In this document: positions 1 through 10,755 of the stretch, piece by piece
Numbering within the stretch: position 1 is the stretch's first letter
Layout: each line of letters begins with the position of its first letter
The notes under the pieces: generated by a model
Told to the model about the DNA's origin: nothing
Databases searched by the model: none
The model's input: only the letters and a program-made list of their open reading frames with translations
Translations under genes and position numbers: made by a program
Assembly (NCBI GenBank): GCA_011009095.1
Contig: VTPC01091264.1
Location: 92,949-156,948 of the forward strand
DNA length: 64,000 bases
Source: Ignelater luminosus
Taxonomy: Eukaryota > Arthropoda > Insecta > Coleoptera > Elateridae
Reading direction: 5' to 3'

Positions 1-483
1 TTTTTCCATTAGAATTTTTCTATTTGTCTTGGTTTTTCGCCAGCAAAATCCTATATTGTGAATTTCTTTGCGTAAACTGTCTTCACTCCCCATGTAATCC
101 ACTGCTTCCTAAAACTGTTTCAAAATGTTGCGAACCGTAGGAACTTTTTTCTCTGTAACGTATAAATTAGTAATTAATCTTCTCAAAGTATCTGGGTCAG
201 CGACATCAAGGTTTGTTTTAGTATGGGCCTTCTTTCTTTTCTTAGTTGGTATTGTAAACATAGAACCCTCGCCCTTGGAAATTTTGGCTGCTTCTTGTTG
301 TATCGATTGTACTGATCGTAAGGAAATACCCGTAGCCCGAGCAACACGTTGTTGAACTTTTTGTAATGCTATAATAGGTGCACCAGCTTCTGCTTCTTCC
401 TTCATGAACTTTAAAACCGCACTTATGATTTCACGACACTGACCACTCAAAATTTTATTCTTAACTTTCGATTTAAACTCCAT
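1..483 (-). pseudogene. Tc1/mariner (IS630)-type transposase, N-terminal part, interrupted
   Basis: The minus-strand frame opens at an ATG (481-483) and runs 124 codons to a TAG at 109-111. The same frame then stays open to the window edge, with transposase-like residues such as IGFCWRKTKTNRKILMEK, so the TAG interrupts one reading frame rather than ending a gene. Residues about 48-67 (RVARATGISLRSVQSIQQEA) look like a helix-turn-helix DNA-binding unit, followed by a basic linker (KKRKK). This layout resembles the N-terminal half of insect DDE transposases of the IS630/Tc1/mariner group. The DDE catalytic part would lie to the left, outside the window. A related terminal-repeat fragment lies 320 bp upstream of the ATG. 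The copy is probably inactive because of the amber stop. Family placement rests on motif memory only. Confidence 0.6.
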
Positions 484-1884
484 ATTATTAATTAATAATT
501 AATTAAATGAAAATATCGAAATTTATAAAGATACAGTACTAATAAGACGAGAAACTTCAACGCTGAATCCCGAATTTTAAATAGAATTTATAAATTAATT
601 CGATAGATAATCAATACTATAATAAATATAATAACAAACCAATAATATTAAAAATATAACTAATAATAGAAATAATAGCAATTACTAGAAATAAATCGAA
701 ATGAATAGTAAACTTACTGTGAGGTATAGGAAAAATAGTGGTGATACTTTTTTTTCGAATGTACACAAGTTACTGCCTGGAAAGTCGGCTTAAAAGTGAA
801 CTCTCTCCACCCTTCTGAAGGATTTGCCAGTGCGCATCGGAGGTTCACCCGCAAGCTTACGCTAGGTCCACTGTACACAAATTACTGTTAATTTAGTAGT
901 TGTAAGTACTACGGTAACTTACGTAGGTACACGTGAGTACGTTACAGAATGAAATTTTACAATTTACAACACCAATTAAATGCCATTTGTGACAAAGGTA
1001 TCTAGTTCTTTAACAAAAACAAGGAAAAGGAAATTAAAATTTGTTTTAAAGTAAAACAGTTACGTATAAAAAAGGTGCGGAATCTTAACGATGCATAATC
1101 CTTCATACAACTATTTTGCATAGAGTATTTTGTTTGAAAAGTGTTCAAGATTGACTAGAGGTTTTTACTGTACACAAATTTGAAAATAGCACCATCACAA
1201 GAAATATTTTTTTTTTATTGGTGGAATCGCGGAGGCATTCGAAGTAAGCACGCACATACTCTATCACATGCGAATGGGTATACATCAACCTTGATATTCG
1301 CATGACGTTGTTCGTACGCGAATTGTTCTATGCGAACGCTAGAGTATACGACTAAAATCGCATGCTTTCGAGAATTGAGTTCCGAATCGTTTGTAGGCTA
1401 GCAGGAGTGTAGATATATTTATACAACTCAACTAATAGAAAAAATATTATAATGGCGATAGTGCACAAATTGTGAACAATAGATGAATACAAAGTTCCAT
1501 AAGATAGAGAAATGAGAACATCTAGGGAAATATCCAAAAAATTTTTAGACAACGAGATAGTTGCACCGGCATTACACCTTGTAACAAAACAACCTACATA
1601 AACAAAAACTTAAATTGCAGGTAAAAGATGATATTTAAAGTGTGTATATAGTAGAAAAATTGCCAATTTAAAATACCAGGGTAAGGGAGTCAGATCAATT
1701 AGAAGGGGCCAATTCAGTGCCGATAGGTCGATTAGGGCGCTGAGTCGATTGGGTGTGTAGGCAACGAAGAGTTTACAGTGTTCAACCACGGGAGGTAATG
1801 TCTTCTATAGAGCATGGATGACTTTGCCTAAATGTAGGTAACCTTGCTCTTCCGTGAGTCAACGTATATTAGTAGCTTTTTTAG
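484..1884. other. Gene-free AT-rich spacer with transposon debris
   Basis: I see no gene here. The stretch holds direct copies of a TGTACACAARTTACTG motif near 760 and 872, a third TGTACACAAATT near 1173, and a terminal-repeat fragment (806-873). A small CpG-bearing patch (1240-1370) contains an ATGCGAAT / ATTCGCAT inverted pair. The rest shows no coding signal. Confidence 0.6.
806..873. repeat. Orphan terminal-repeat fragment related to the 1885-3842 element
   Basis: This stretch closely matches the right terminal repeat of the large foldback element, about 3771-3838. Shared blocks include CCCTTCTGAAGGATTTGC, AGTGCGCATC and AGCTTACG. It is a second, partial copy of the same element family, flanked by TGTACACAA motifs. 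Confidence 0.65.
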
Positions 1885-3842
1885 TTACAGCTCACCGAAC
1901 GTAAGGTTACGGGTCACCCTGCACAGAAGAGGAACATAAATAGGAGATAAACGAAAATATACGGTACAGTGTGGTCCAATTTCGATGGGATTAAATGGGT
2001 AACTTTCTTATTAGCGCAGATAAATGAAAACGGGTTAAGGCCCAATTACAACCAATTCGACAACGGCACGCTTCAACCGCGAAGTGTGAATTTCGTGTTA
2101 AGTATATGGCATCACCGGTAGGTGTTTACATTAAAAATTCGCTGTCGAATTGGCTAAACTTCGACTTCGAAGTTGAAGTTGAAGCATGCAAACTGCAAAT
2201 CTCCACTTCAAGTTGCAATTAATTCAACTTTGACACATGCGCAGTTTGCCTTATTTAAAACTTAGATTGCTTTTATTTGCCTGTTTTTGAATGTAATTCT
2301 GTTATAACCCAAAAAGTCGTAAAATTGGATTTTATTTCGTTTTTTATTTGTAAAAAGCTGCAAATCTGAAAATGAATTTTGCAATTAAAATAGAAACAAA
2401 AATATTTTTCGTTATTGCAACTCCAGATAAATGTGAAATAGATTTTTTTTTGAAATGTTGATTTTAAATGCCTTTTGTAGGTTATACTATTTATAATTAT
2501 GGATGTTAGTTGCCTTAATCGGTAATTTAGCTTGTGTGTTGGTGTTAAAGAGACAACACCAGATTGATAATATAAAACGCAACTAACGGAAAGCAAGAAG
2601 ATACTGGGTACATCCAATTCTATATAAACATAACTTAAATAATATCAAGGGGTTACGCCAGTAATAACGAAAGCTAGCGAATTAAAACTATATTTGTAAT
2701 AATATTCTAAGAGATGGCATTGCACAGAAATTCATTCTTGAAGTTGTAATTGTAAATAACGAAAATTGAGCATCGGCACAATTCAGAATTGGACTCTAAA
2801 GTACGCTGATGTCGAAGTGGTTGTAAATGGCCCTTAAGATATTCATGACCTCTTTTTTCATGCTTATTTCATTACCGTTGCCAGAAATAAGCTACCATCT
2901 TTTGTTTTTTCCCTAGAGAGAAAAAGTGAAAAGTGTCCGATTTCTTCAATTTGCTGTAACTCCTTTATTTTTGAAGCTAGAACAAAATCATTTAAGCTTT
3001 GTTCAGGCACTTTTTAACATAGAATTCAATGTCGTCAGTCGTTTTCTAGCCTTTTTTATAACTTAAAGTTGAATTTGTTAAATAAACCGATTCCTTCAAT
3101 TTGGTGTAACTCCTTTATTTTCAAAGCTACAACAAAATTATTTTAGCATTGTTGAGGCATTTTTTAACGTATAATTCAATGTTGTCAGTCGTTTTTTTCT
3201 AGTCCTTTCCATATCGGCGCTGTAACTCAAAGTTGAATTTTTAAATGAACCATTCAAGAAATTAAACTTTAAGTTACAGCGCAGTTATGGAAAGGACTAG
3301 AAAAAAAAAACAACTGACGGCATTGAATTCTACGTTAGAAAGTGCTTCAACAATGCTAAAATGATTTTGTTGTAGCTTCGAAAATAAAGGAGTTACAGCA
3401 AATTGAAGGAATCTATCCATTTAGAAAATTCAACTTTGAGTTACAGCGCTGTTATGAAAAGGGCTAGAGAACAACGACTGAAGACATTGAATTCTACGTT
3501 AAAAAGTGCCTCAACAATGCTAAAATGATTTTGTTCTAGCTTCGAAAATAAAAGAGTTACAGCAAAATTAAGAAATTGGCCATTTTTCACTTTTTCTCTC
3601 TAGGAAAAAAACAAAAGATGGTAGCTTATTTCTGGCAACGGTAATGGAATAAGCATAAAAAAGAGAACACAAGTACCTAAGCCGTTTTTATTTATCTGCG
3701 CTAATAAGAAAGTTACCCATTTAATCTTATCGAAGTTGGACCGCACTGTACATTAAGCGACAAAAGTTACACCCACCCTTCTGAAGGATTTGCTAGTGCG
3801 CATCCAGGGTTCACCCGTAAGCTTACGTTCGGTGGGCTGTAA
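1885..3842. mobile_element. Foldback-type DNA transposon, about 1.96 kb, non-coding
   Basis: The outer ends are inverted copies of each other over about 150 bp. The left end starts TTACAGCTCACCGAACGTAA and the right end finishes with its near reverse complement, TTACGTTCGGTGGGCTGTAA. Further in, the AAATGGGTAACTTTCTTATT block at about 1994 is inverted at about 3703. A second, larger palindrome sits inside. There is no transposase frame, so it is non-autonomous. I could not define a clear target-site duplication, so superfamily is unassigned. Confidence 0.75.
2850..3667. repeat. Internal palindrome of tandem units (two forward, two inverted)
   Basis: The left arm (about 2850-3250) and right arm (about 3262-3667) are inverted copies. 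Each arm contains two tandem copies of a roughly 150-165-bp unit with landmarks CAATTTGCTGTAACTCCTTT and GTCGTTTTCTAG. The copies start near 2938 and 3088 and are mirrored near 3262-3590. The outermost block of each arm (TTGCCAGAAATAAGCTACCA) is present once per arm. The arrangement is forward-forward-inverse-inverse. Confidence 0.75.
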
Positions 3843-3857
3843 TCTTAATTTTAATGG

Positions 3858-4473
3858 GTGATTCTTGAGCCAATTCTAAGTCGAAAAGTTCATATAAATG
3901 TGTCCTAAAATGCTTGGTCTTTAATATACAGGGTATTAAAGTTTTTATTTTTTTGGTTTTTACCAAAATTTTGAAAACCGTTTGAGATATTACACTAAAT
4001 TTTAGTATAGATTGTTATGGCATAAAAACACACACTTTCTGACCTGAAACGATGTTTATTTAATTTAGCCAGTGGAGTAGGTATGACTACGTTCCGATAC
4101 AATTTTAACGAAAAAATTGTTACGCCACTGATTTTTTTTGAAAGTGTTATTTTATTATTAATTACCATTCAATTATAAACTAAAAAGGCCTCTTGCATCT
4201 TGCCATTTAAAAACATAATTAAAATATTACCGAGATTACTCTGCAACTTGTTCTTAAGCGAAAACCATTTACATAAAATTAAGTTAGCTTTGTCCGTTGT
4301 TAAGGAAACGTTTTGATTTTTTTTATTGAACGCTTATTCTTATCTAGTGTTTTGACAAAACCGAAAAAAAATAAAAACTTTAACACCCTGTATATCAAAA
4401 AAAAACAAGCATTTTAGAACATACATAATACATTTATGTGAACTTTTCGACTTAGAATTGGCCCAAGAATCTA
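3858..4473. mobile_element. Inverted-repeat element with TACAGGG inner termini
   Basis: The left end (3858-3960) and right end (4362-4473) are inverted copies of about 100 bp. They share CCAATTCTAAGTCGAAAAGT, CTAAAATGCTTG and TACAGGGTRTTAAAGTTTTT. An inner pair, TACAGGG...CCCTGTA flanked by TA (about 3928-4394), could be an element in its own right, with the GATTCTTG...CAAGAATC repeats as an outer layer. There is no coding frame. Confidence 0.7.
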
Positions 4474-5563
4474 CATAACATTAAGTAAGACCCTGCATAT
4501 TCTTTATTTTTTTGATTTCTTGGGAATTCTGAGGAGGGTCAAGACTCCAGCACCCGACGTAAATACACCACCACCTACAATATTAATGTGTAATTTGTAA
4601 AATCAAGATTTTAAAATATATAAACACTAATATGTAGTTTGGAAAAGAAGTACTAAGAAAAATAAAAAGGGTCTTTTTGCAATATTGTTACAGTTGCGCC
4701 ACTGAAACAAAAATAGTATAAAGGATTTCTGAAAACACGTGACGTTATTTTCTTATGTTTTAAAAACGTTTATTTGTTATACTGATTTTGAAGTAAAATT
4801 GAAAATGAATTCTTTAACGATTTTCATGTATAATTAATATTCTTTTTTAAATAAAAAGTGACACATTCGACGCGATTACACCGTTTTTACCATAATGATT
4901 TTTACACGAAAAGATTAATGTTAATGTCCTATGCCACGTGTTTTCGCAAGTACTGTATTGAGTATGTTTTTTAGTTGTGTGTTGTTATTTTTTTAATAAC
5001 AAGGCAGTATGTATTTTATTATTATTCTAAAGTCGAAGTAGTATTCAATCATAATTTTCAAACATCGTGTTGCTGAAGTTTAGAAAATTACATTGAATTA
5101 AAATAATAAATAATACCTATGTATAAATTATAAATAACACCTATGTGGTTTTGGTGAAATCTTGAAGTGCTCGAAATGTCTTTTGAAAAAAGAATACTAT
5201 TTATTAGTTTTTGTTATCTGAATAGTTAATTTGTAATTAAGATAACGAGAAAGTAATGCATTCTTATACACCATTACAGTTTTTACTTCAAGGTTTTACT
5301 AAGTAGAAGAATGTGCATCTTATGTGATTTTAATTATCAGCTTTCGTTAGTTCGTTTTTAAATGAGAGAGAGCAATACCCCATAAACTGACCAAATAGCA
5401 GGGATATTTTTTCCTAAAAACGGATATAAAAAAACCTTTGCTGGAAATTTGTTAAAATGTAGAAAATAATACTAAATGCATTGTTTATACCTGTCCTTGA
5501 CAAAAATGCCCCCTTTAGTTACCACAAACAATAGAATCCCTTCTTACCAGCACGTGCCAGTAT
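4474..5563. other. AT-rich spacer without a recognised gene
   Basis: There is no coding signal or clear element. The only local structure is a short direct repeat (AATAATACCTATGT and AATAACACCTATGT) at about 5106-5145. Confidence 0.55.
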
Positions 5564-5566
5564 TTA

Positions 5567-5871
5567 GGGCCGTCTGACACGGTGTTAAATTTAACGTCAA
5601 AATTGACTACAATTTCGTCATTGAAATCTGACATCGTAGCATACAGCATATTTAACGTCAAAACTGCATTTAAAAATTTGACAAGGAAATATTTAGAACA
5701 TGTTTTAAAAATCGTGTTAATTTTGCGTGTAAAAAACTTGTTCTAAATATTCCCTTGTAGATTTTTAAATGCAGTCTTGACGTTAAATGTACTGTATGCA
5801 ACGATGTCAGATTCCAATGAAGAAATTGTAGTCAATTTTGATGTCAAATGTAACACCGTGTCAGACGGCCC
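5567..5871. mobile_element. PIF/Harbinger-type MITE with TTA target duplication
   Basis: This 305-bp element is almost entirely palindromic. It begins GGGCCGTCTGACACGGTGTT and ends with the reverse complement. It is flanked on both sides by TTA (5564-5566 and 5872-5874), the 3-bp target duplication typical of PIF/Harbinger elements, and the GGG/CCC termini also fit. The arms are roughly 130 bp and diverge by a few substitutions. It is non-coding. Confidence 0.85.
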
Positions 5872-6029
5872 TTACATACAATTACAAAATGCGGAGCTCA
5901 TAAGCGGGAACGTGGGATTTTAGAAGGTAGAAGAGTGTGCGGGAAATCGATGTAAAAATAAGAAAAAAACTATAAACTAAAAGTAACGTGATATTATAGC
6001 ATAGAAAAATAATATTATTAGGTGTATGG

Positions 6030-6765
6030 TTCATCTAATGTCTACTATACCCTACTATGAAAAATTGCTTGACAAATAGTGTTGATTTTTCGACAAAAAG
6101 TCACTCATTCGAAAAAGTTTTGCTACCACTTAAATAACAAACTCTCAGGGTTGCGTTGGATACACCCAATTTGATTTCGGAGTTTGTGGATGTCTTGGCC
6201 CTCATATGATGATTGATGACTTAACTTATTTCTTTGACTTGACAAAAGGTTGGGACTTTCTCTCTAGCCTTCTGGTTCCCCAGATCAGTGCGATTCCAGT
6301 AACTCTTAGCATTTTTACTAGTTCGGTTCATTAATCCGCCCTAGTTTGCGGTTGGGTTTTTGTTAACCCTTTCTTTAAGCTTTCCCTACAAAAAATAATC
6401 GAGTGGTGTGAATTCGGGTAACATTGCAAGCCAATGGCTTTTACACTTGATTTGTGTCTCTCTCGATCCATCTGTTAGGAAAGTTAGTGTTCAACCTCTG
6501 CTTACTAGTATAAAAAATGGCTTAGAACTTTATCTAATCGATTTGCTTTAAAATACCGTCTTTACTAGTATGTTCGTCAAAAGACTTATTTCTTGGTTAC
6601 CCCGTATTACAAAAAGTAAATTTGTGTAGAGTTAAAATCAATATTTATGTAAAAACAAAACTTTTTCGAAAACGTGGATTTTTTTAAAAAATCGATGTAA
6701 ATAGTTTGCCACTTATCAAGCAATTCTTTGATAAGTATTTTTTAATGGAACCTATGGTCGATTAA
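6030..6765. mobile_element. Diverged inverted-repeat element
   Basis: The left arm (about 6055-6125) contains AAATTGCTTGAC and CGAAAAAGTTTTGC. The right arm (about 6655-6735) contains the inverted counterparts ACAAAACTTTTTCGAA and ATCAAGCAATT. The arms are considerably diverged, the ends are approximate and no target duplication was recognised. Confidence 0.4.
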
Positions 6766-8445
6766 TCTTAGTTACAAAGTAATCAGTCTTTAAAGTTATT
6801 CGTCAAAATATCAAAAATTTCTATTAAAAGGAGTTGTAGAAAAATGCTCCCTGCGTGTTTTACAACTACTAACTAACATATACTGTAGTATCCCAAGCCC
6901 CAGGTCCTGACAAATATTTAAATTTCCCTCCCAAATCTAACAGAAAGCAAACCCCAGAATCAATGTGGCCAATCGTGATCGTCAAACCAATTTACCTACC
7001 CTACGTTGTGTTTCTAAAATTCCCTAAAACTAGATACACTGGTTACTAACGATAGTGGGGAAGACAGGAAATCAAATAAAACACAGATTATGGTTAAAAT
7101 AGAACGTTGTATATTGAATGTTAAATTCTGTTGTGAAGGCCGAATAAACTTTTACACTGGTTCAGGTATCAGTTCGGAGGAAGAACCAGCAAGAAACCTC
7201 CGAAGATTCTTTTAAAACAAACAATACAAATTTTAATGCACAAATATATAAATAAACGGTTCCTACTTGGAACCAACAAGACACAGCAATATTCAATAAA
7301 ATAATTAATGTCACATAAAAGCAAGCAATAATATGGTACCAACATGATCAAGAGTAGTTAGCAAAAATAATTATAAATAAGACAAAGCACATAATAAGCG
7401 ATAAGTTTGCACAAATTCATTTCACAAGAACTTTGTGAAATTCGGAGATAAAGAAATGATAAAATGAATGTTCAGAACACACAACATAATGCACATTACA
7501 AATTCACTGGTTGCAACATAAATTAAACTAGTCCTGCTCTCTCCATTACTCGGATATGTACTTATAGCACTCATCATCAAACAAAACTGAAGAGTATGTT
7601 AGCAAAGACAAAGGGAAGAGACCGTACTCTATTAAAATAGTTCCTTAGCCTCCGGCCGTAGCCAAAAATTGTGAACAGTCTATCATTCCCCGCAATAAAT
7701 ATATAAACAAAAGCACGGAACTATTAAGATAGTGCTTCGTGCCACAAATAGTACATAATAATAACTGCTGCCAAGGGTGGAAAATGCTGCAAGAGAAAAC
7801 ATTTATAACAAATAAACACACAAAAACAATGGAGAATGTAGACTGTCACCACGGATGAAAATGTTAAGATAAACACCAAGGCAGTTCACACTTTAATAAA
7901 GAGAGCCATCGACCATTAAATTCATGTGCATTTTATAATATTTACTGGTGCTCACATGTCACAGTTGAGTATCAGAACATCCATGTTAACAAATGCTAGT
8001 GTATGAAAATAAATCTAATTGTCTAGTATGTTGTTTTGTAATATTTAAAACATTTGAATTCCAAACTAAATTCCATTATTCTTTAAACTTTATCAGTGAT
8101 CACAAGATAAATGCATACAATACAAAAGCTTTCTTAATTACGTTGCTCAATTTCAACAACAGAGCAAAATATTTTTAGTGAAATATGATATTAAAAGCAT
8201 TCAAAATGCCTGCATTAATAACACATAAAACAGTTGAATAAACATTAAAAGTCTACATGAGATGCGTGCTGGTTACATAAACACAAAGAAAGCCACGTGG
8301 TTTCTTACAAGTAATTTTTAATATCTGTTTAAATCTCGTCTACCTCAGCATAATCACAAATATAAAACAAAAATCAAAATGATATTTTTCAATAAAAATC
8401 AAAAATGTATTTTACATCAACAGGAAAGTAATTTTACAGTCTCCG
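6766..8445. other. A-rich (plus strand) spacer, no recognised gene
   Basis: From about 7080 to 8430 the plus strand is unusually A-rich relative to T compared with its flanks. That could reflect a long untranslated region transcribed from one strand or simply skewed spacer. I found no frame with family features. Confidence 0.4.
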
Positions 8446-8535
8446 GGTCCACCTCACCCCTTTGGTAGCCACAACTCAAGAGCCCCTCTCGGTCCATCTC
8501 ACCTCTTTGGTAGCCACAACTCCAGAGAACCCGTG
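8446..8535. repeat. Two tandem 45-bp units, GC-richer
   Basis: Two direct copies share TTTGGTAGCCACAACTC and GGTCCAYCTCACC. Unit 1 starts at 8446 and unit 2 at 8491. The open frame over them is probably incidental. Confidence 0.6.
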
Positions 8536-8751
8536 TTTCTCCCTCAACCCCCAGCATCCCTTCCTATCGCCAACCCCATCCCACTCTTTCCAAACATTTC
8601 AAAGATGCAGTGGTGGTAATCTAGTTTTTTTTTCTAACGCGCGAAATTTAAAATTTAAACCTGGATATCACAATACTATATATATTCTGTAGATAAGACA
8701 CATCGAATTAAAGATTTTTCTTCCTGTTTCTTCCGAGGTCACGTATCTCAG

Positions 8752-9415
8752 CTACAGTACATCCTGTATAATTGACAGTAAGTTTAGAACATCAGGAAGG
8801 CAATTTCCTTCAGTCGTTTTTAATAAGAAATTTTGATATCTGACAAATAACGACAATGCACCTGAAAGTAGACTTTGTAACTAAGGTGATTATAGGTTTC
8901 ATACGAAAACATCTAGGAATGCAAAGCATAACCACAACGAACTCCGTTTTGTTTTTTCGGCGGCCATTCTGAGCATTCATGAGCACGAGTAAATATCAAA
9001 AAACAAAGACACAGCGTAGTCTTTAGTTTTTGATGTAAAATCTAAATCTAAAGTCAAAATTTCAAAATTTAAAAAATGCGGACAGACTTCGCAAATTCAG
9101 TAACGAAGTTCGTTCGAAAATTGCTTAGTGTCCAGAAATTGTCCTATCAGTTTGCTCATGTTACTTATTAACATCCTGTATAACTCTGGAGTAAAATGTT
9201 ATTTCTTTTCTAACCCTCGGCTATGTTTTGGGTATTCAGGTATTAAACTTCATTCGCGTGAAGAAACGATACGATACACTTTTCTCCTTTGTTATACAAT
9301 ACTTACATTCGATGCAAGTCCCTGCCACGCTACATTTCAGGCGTAAAGTCGAAGTTTGAAGCACGACGCACGAGCCGAGTGCTGCAAAAAAGGCGCAGAA
9401 AATGAGAAAAAACAT
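8752..9415 (-). CDS. Tentative two-exon small secreted cysteine-bearing protein
   Basis: Exon 1 (9415-9307) starts with an ATG and encodes a textbook signal peptide, MFFLIFCAFFAALGSC, followed by a short cysteine-bearing stretch (LKCSVAGTCIE). It ends at a strong donor, GTAAGT, in phase 1. A candidate acceptor (CTACTTTCAG) permits exon 2 at 8861-8752, in phase and open for 36 codons to TAG, giving 72 residues in total. Mature cysteines would be at about 28, 34, 37 and 57. The signal peptide and donor are clear. Exon 2 is weak, because a 36-codon open stretch can arise by chance and a different exon further left may be used. I do not recognise the family. The spacing CSVAGTCIEC recalls extracellular cysteine-rich modules, but this is not diagnostic. 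Confidence 0.35.
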
Positions 9416-10549
9416 TATTTTACTGTAAATCTTGAGGTTAACTTTGACACATGTCAAATTAGGTACATAAACAAAAAAAAATATTTATATTCCGCTTACG
9501 ATGTTTATGGGTCGTAACAGGCCATGCTTTCATTTTGTTAGGTTGGAAGAGTTTTCTTTTTTTTTGAAAATTGTCGTACCTGCGGCTGCATTTGGCGCTG
9601 TTGCAGGATTAAAAGTTTTGCATAAATGTTTAGTACCGATTAGTTTTGTTTTGTTAAAAAGAAATCAAATTTTCTTTATATTTACGGAGTTACAAAAAAT
9701 ACGATAACAGAGTGAGGTTAAACTGCCATAAAATCATAACCTTAAAGCAGATTAAGCCTCAATAAGAATTTACAAGCCGAGTTAATACTAGACAAACAGC
9801 CCGGTTTACAATACTCAAACTGATATTCTTCCACAGCCATATACGACCCAGAAACATCGTTAACGCTATATAGTTATACACTTATATACAGTATGTCCCC
9901 GGATTGAGTTTACAAAAGGAAAAACTTTTTTATTATTGGTCTTAGAACAAAATGTCACTCTTGATAAAATCTTCTGCTTGTTTCAAAACCTCCAATGATG
10001 GTAATATAATTTCGATGTTACCAACAATAACTACTTGTCAAAGAATTCTTCCGCTCTGAAGACATTAAACTTAAAATAAAATATAAATTTGACAGATTAA
10101 TGGATGGGATTTGAAAAACCATATGAACATCATAAAAGTATCGCAAACTGAATTCTGTATATTAACAAGGATGAGATAAGTTTCTTCAGAATTAAGTTGA
10201 CATTCAATTTAAATATTGTCTACATCATCAGTCGCGTAGGTATTTTGCTCAATTAATTCTTCTTTATCTATTGATAAATTCAGCTGTTACATTGAGGGCT
10301 CTAGTACACACGAGAATGTTGTTTACTATAGTTGTAGGACACACTGTATAATAATTTAAAAGAAAATTAAAAAATAATGTTGGAATAAAATGCAGTAAAA
10401 TGTCAAGAATTGATCCTGTTGTGATAATAGTAATAACCTGATGTGATAACACACAGCATAGAGCAAGACGAGTTTTTCTTTCATAAACATGACGAAATAT
10501 TGTTTAATAGTCTTCTTTTATTACCAATGAAACTTGCCATGCGCAGATT
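9416..10549. other. Spacer between tentative secreted gene and NUS1
   Basis: I see no supported gene. A 68-codon open frame at 9501-9707 has no family resemblance. The ACAGTATGTCCC near 9890 resembles transposon termini but has no evident partner. Confidence 0.5.
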
Positions 10550-10737
10550 AGTTGTGTGGACACGCGGCAAGTTCTCGTGAACGATGTGCGCTGCGCGTGA
10601 GTGTATAAAATGCATTGAATTATCGTCGCCGTACAGGTTAGTTCGGTCACGGTCGCTGTAAGTATGGGTACGATGTGAAGAATTGCCCGCATTAATAATT
10701 AGGGAAAACCACTAAATTGAATTAAGCGCCCATACTA
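10550..10737 (+). promoter_or_regulatory. Probable NUS1 promoter region
   Basis: This is a GC- and CpG-richer patch in AT-rich DNA directly upstream of NUS1. A TATAAAA box lies at 10604-10610, so initiation might be expected near 10635, about 115 bp before the start codon. A donor-like GTAAGTATGG at about 10660 could mark a 5' untranslated intron, but no good acceptor was seen before the ATG. Confidence 0.4.
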
Positions 10738-10755
10738 ATGTGGAATTCAAGATGA
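10738..10755 (+). promoter_or_regulatory. Five-codon upstream ORF overlapping the NUS1 start (ATGA)
   Basis: ATG TGG AAT TCA AGA TGA runs from 10738 to 10755 in a different frame from NUS1. Its TGA overlaps the NUS1 start codon in the tetranucleotide ATGA. If the transcript includes it, this would be a minimal upstream ORF allowing termination-reinitiation. This is inference only. Confidence 0.35.

Noticed and set aside
9501..9707. 68-codon plus-strand frame with a short hydrophobic alanine-rich stretch
   Set aside because: No signal peptide or family match and no splice context; the tentative gene on the opposite strand nearby is better supported.
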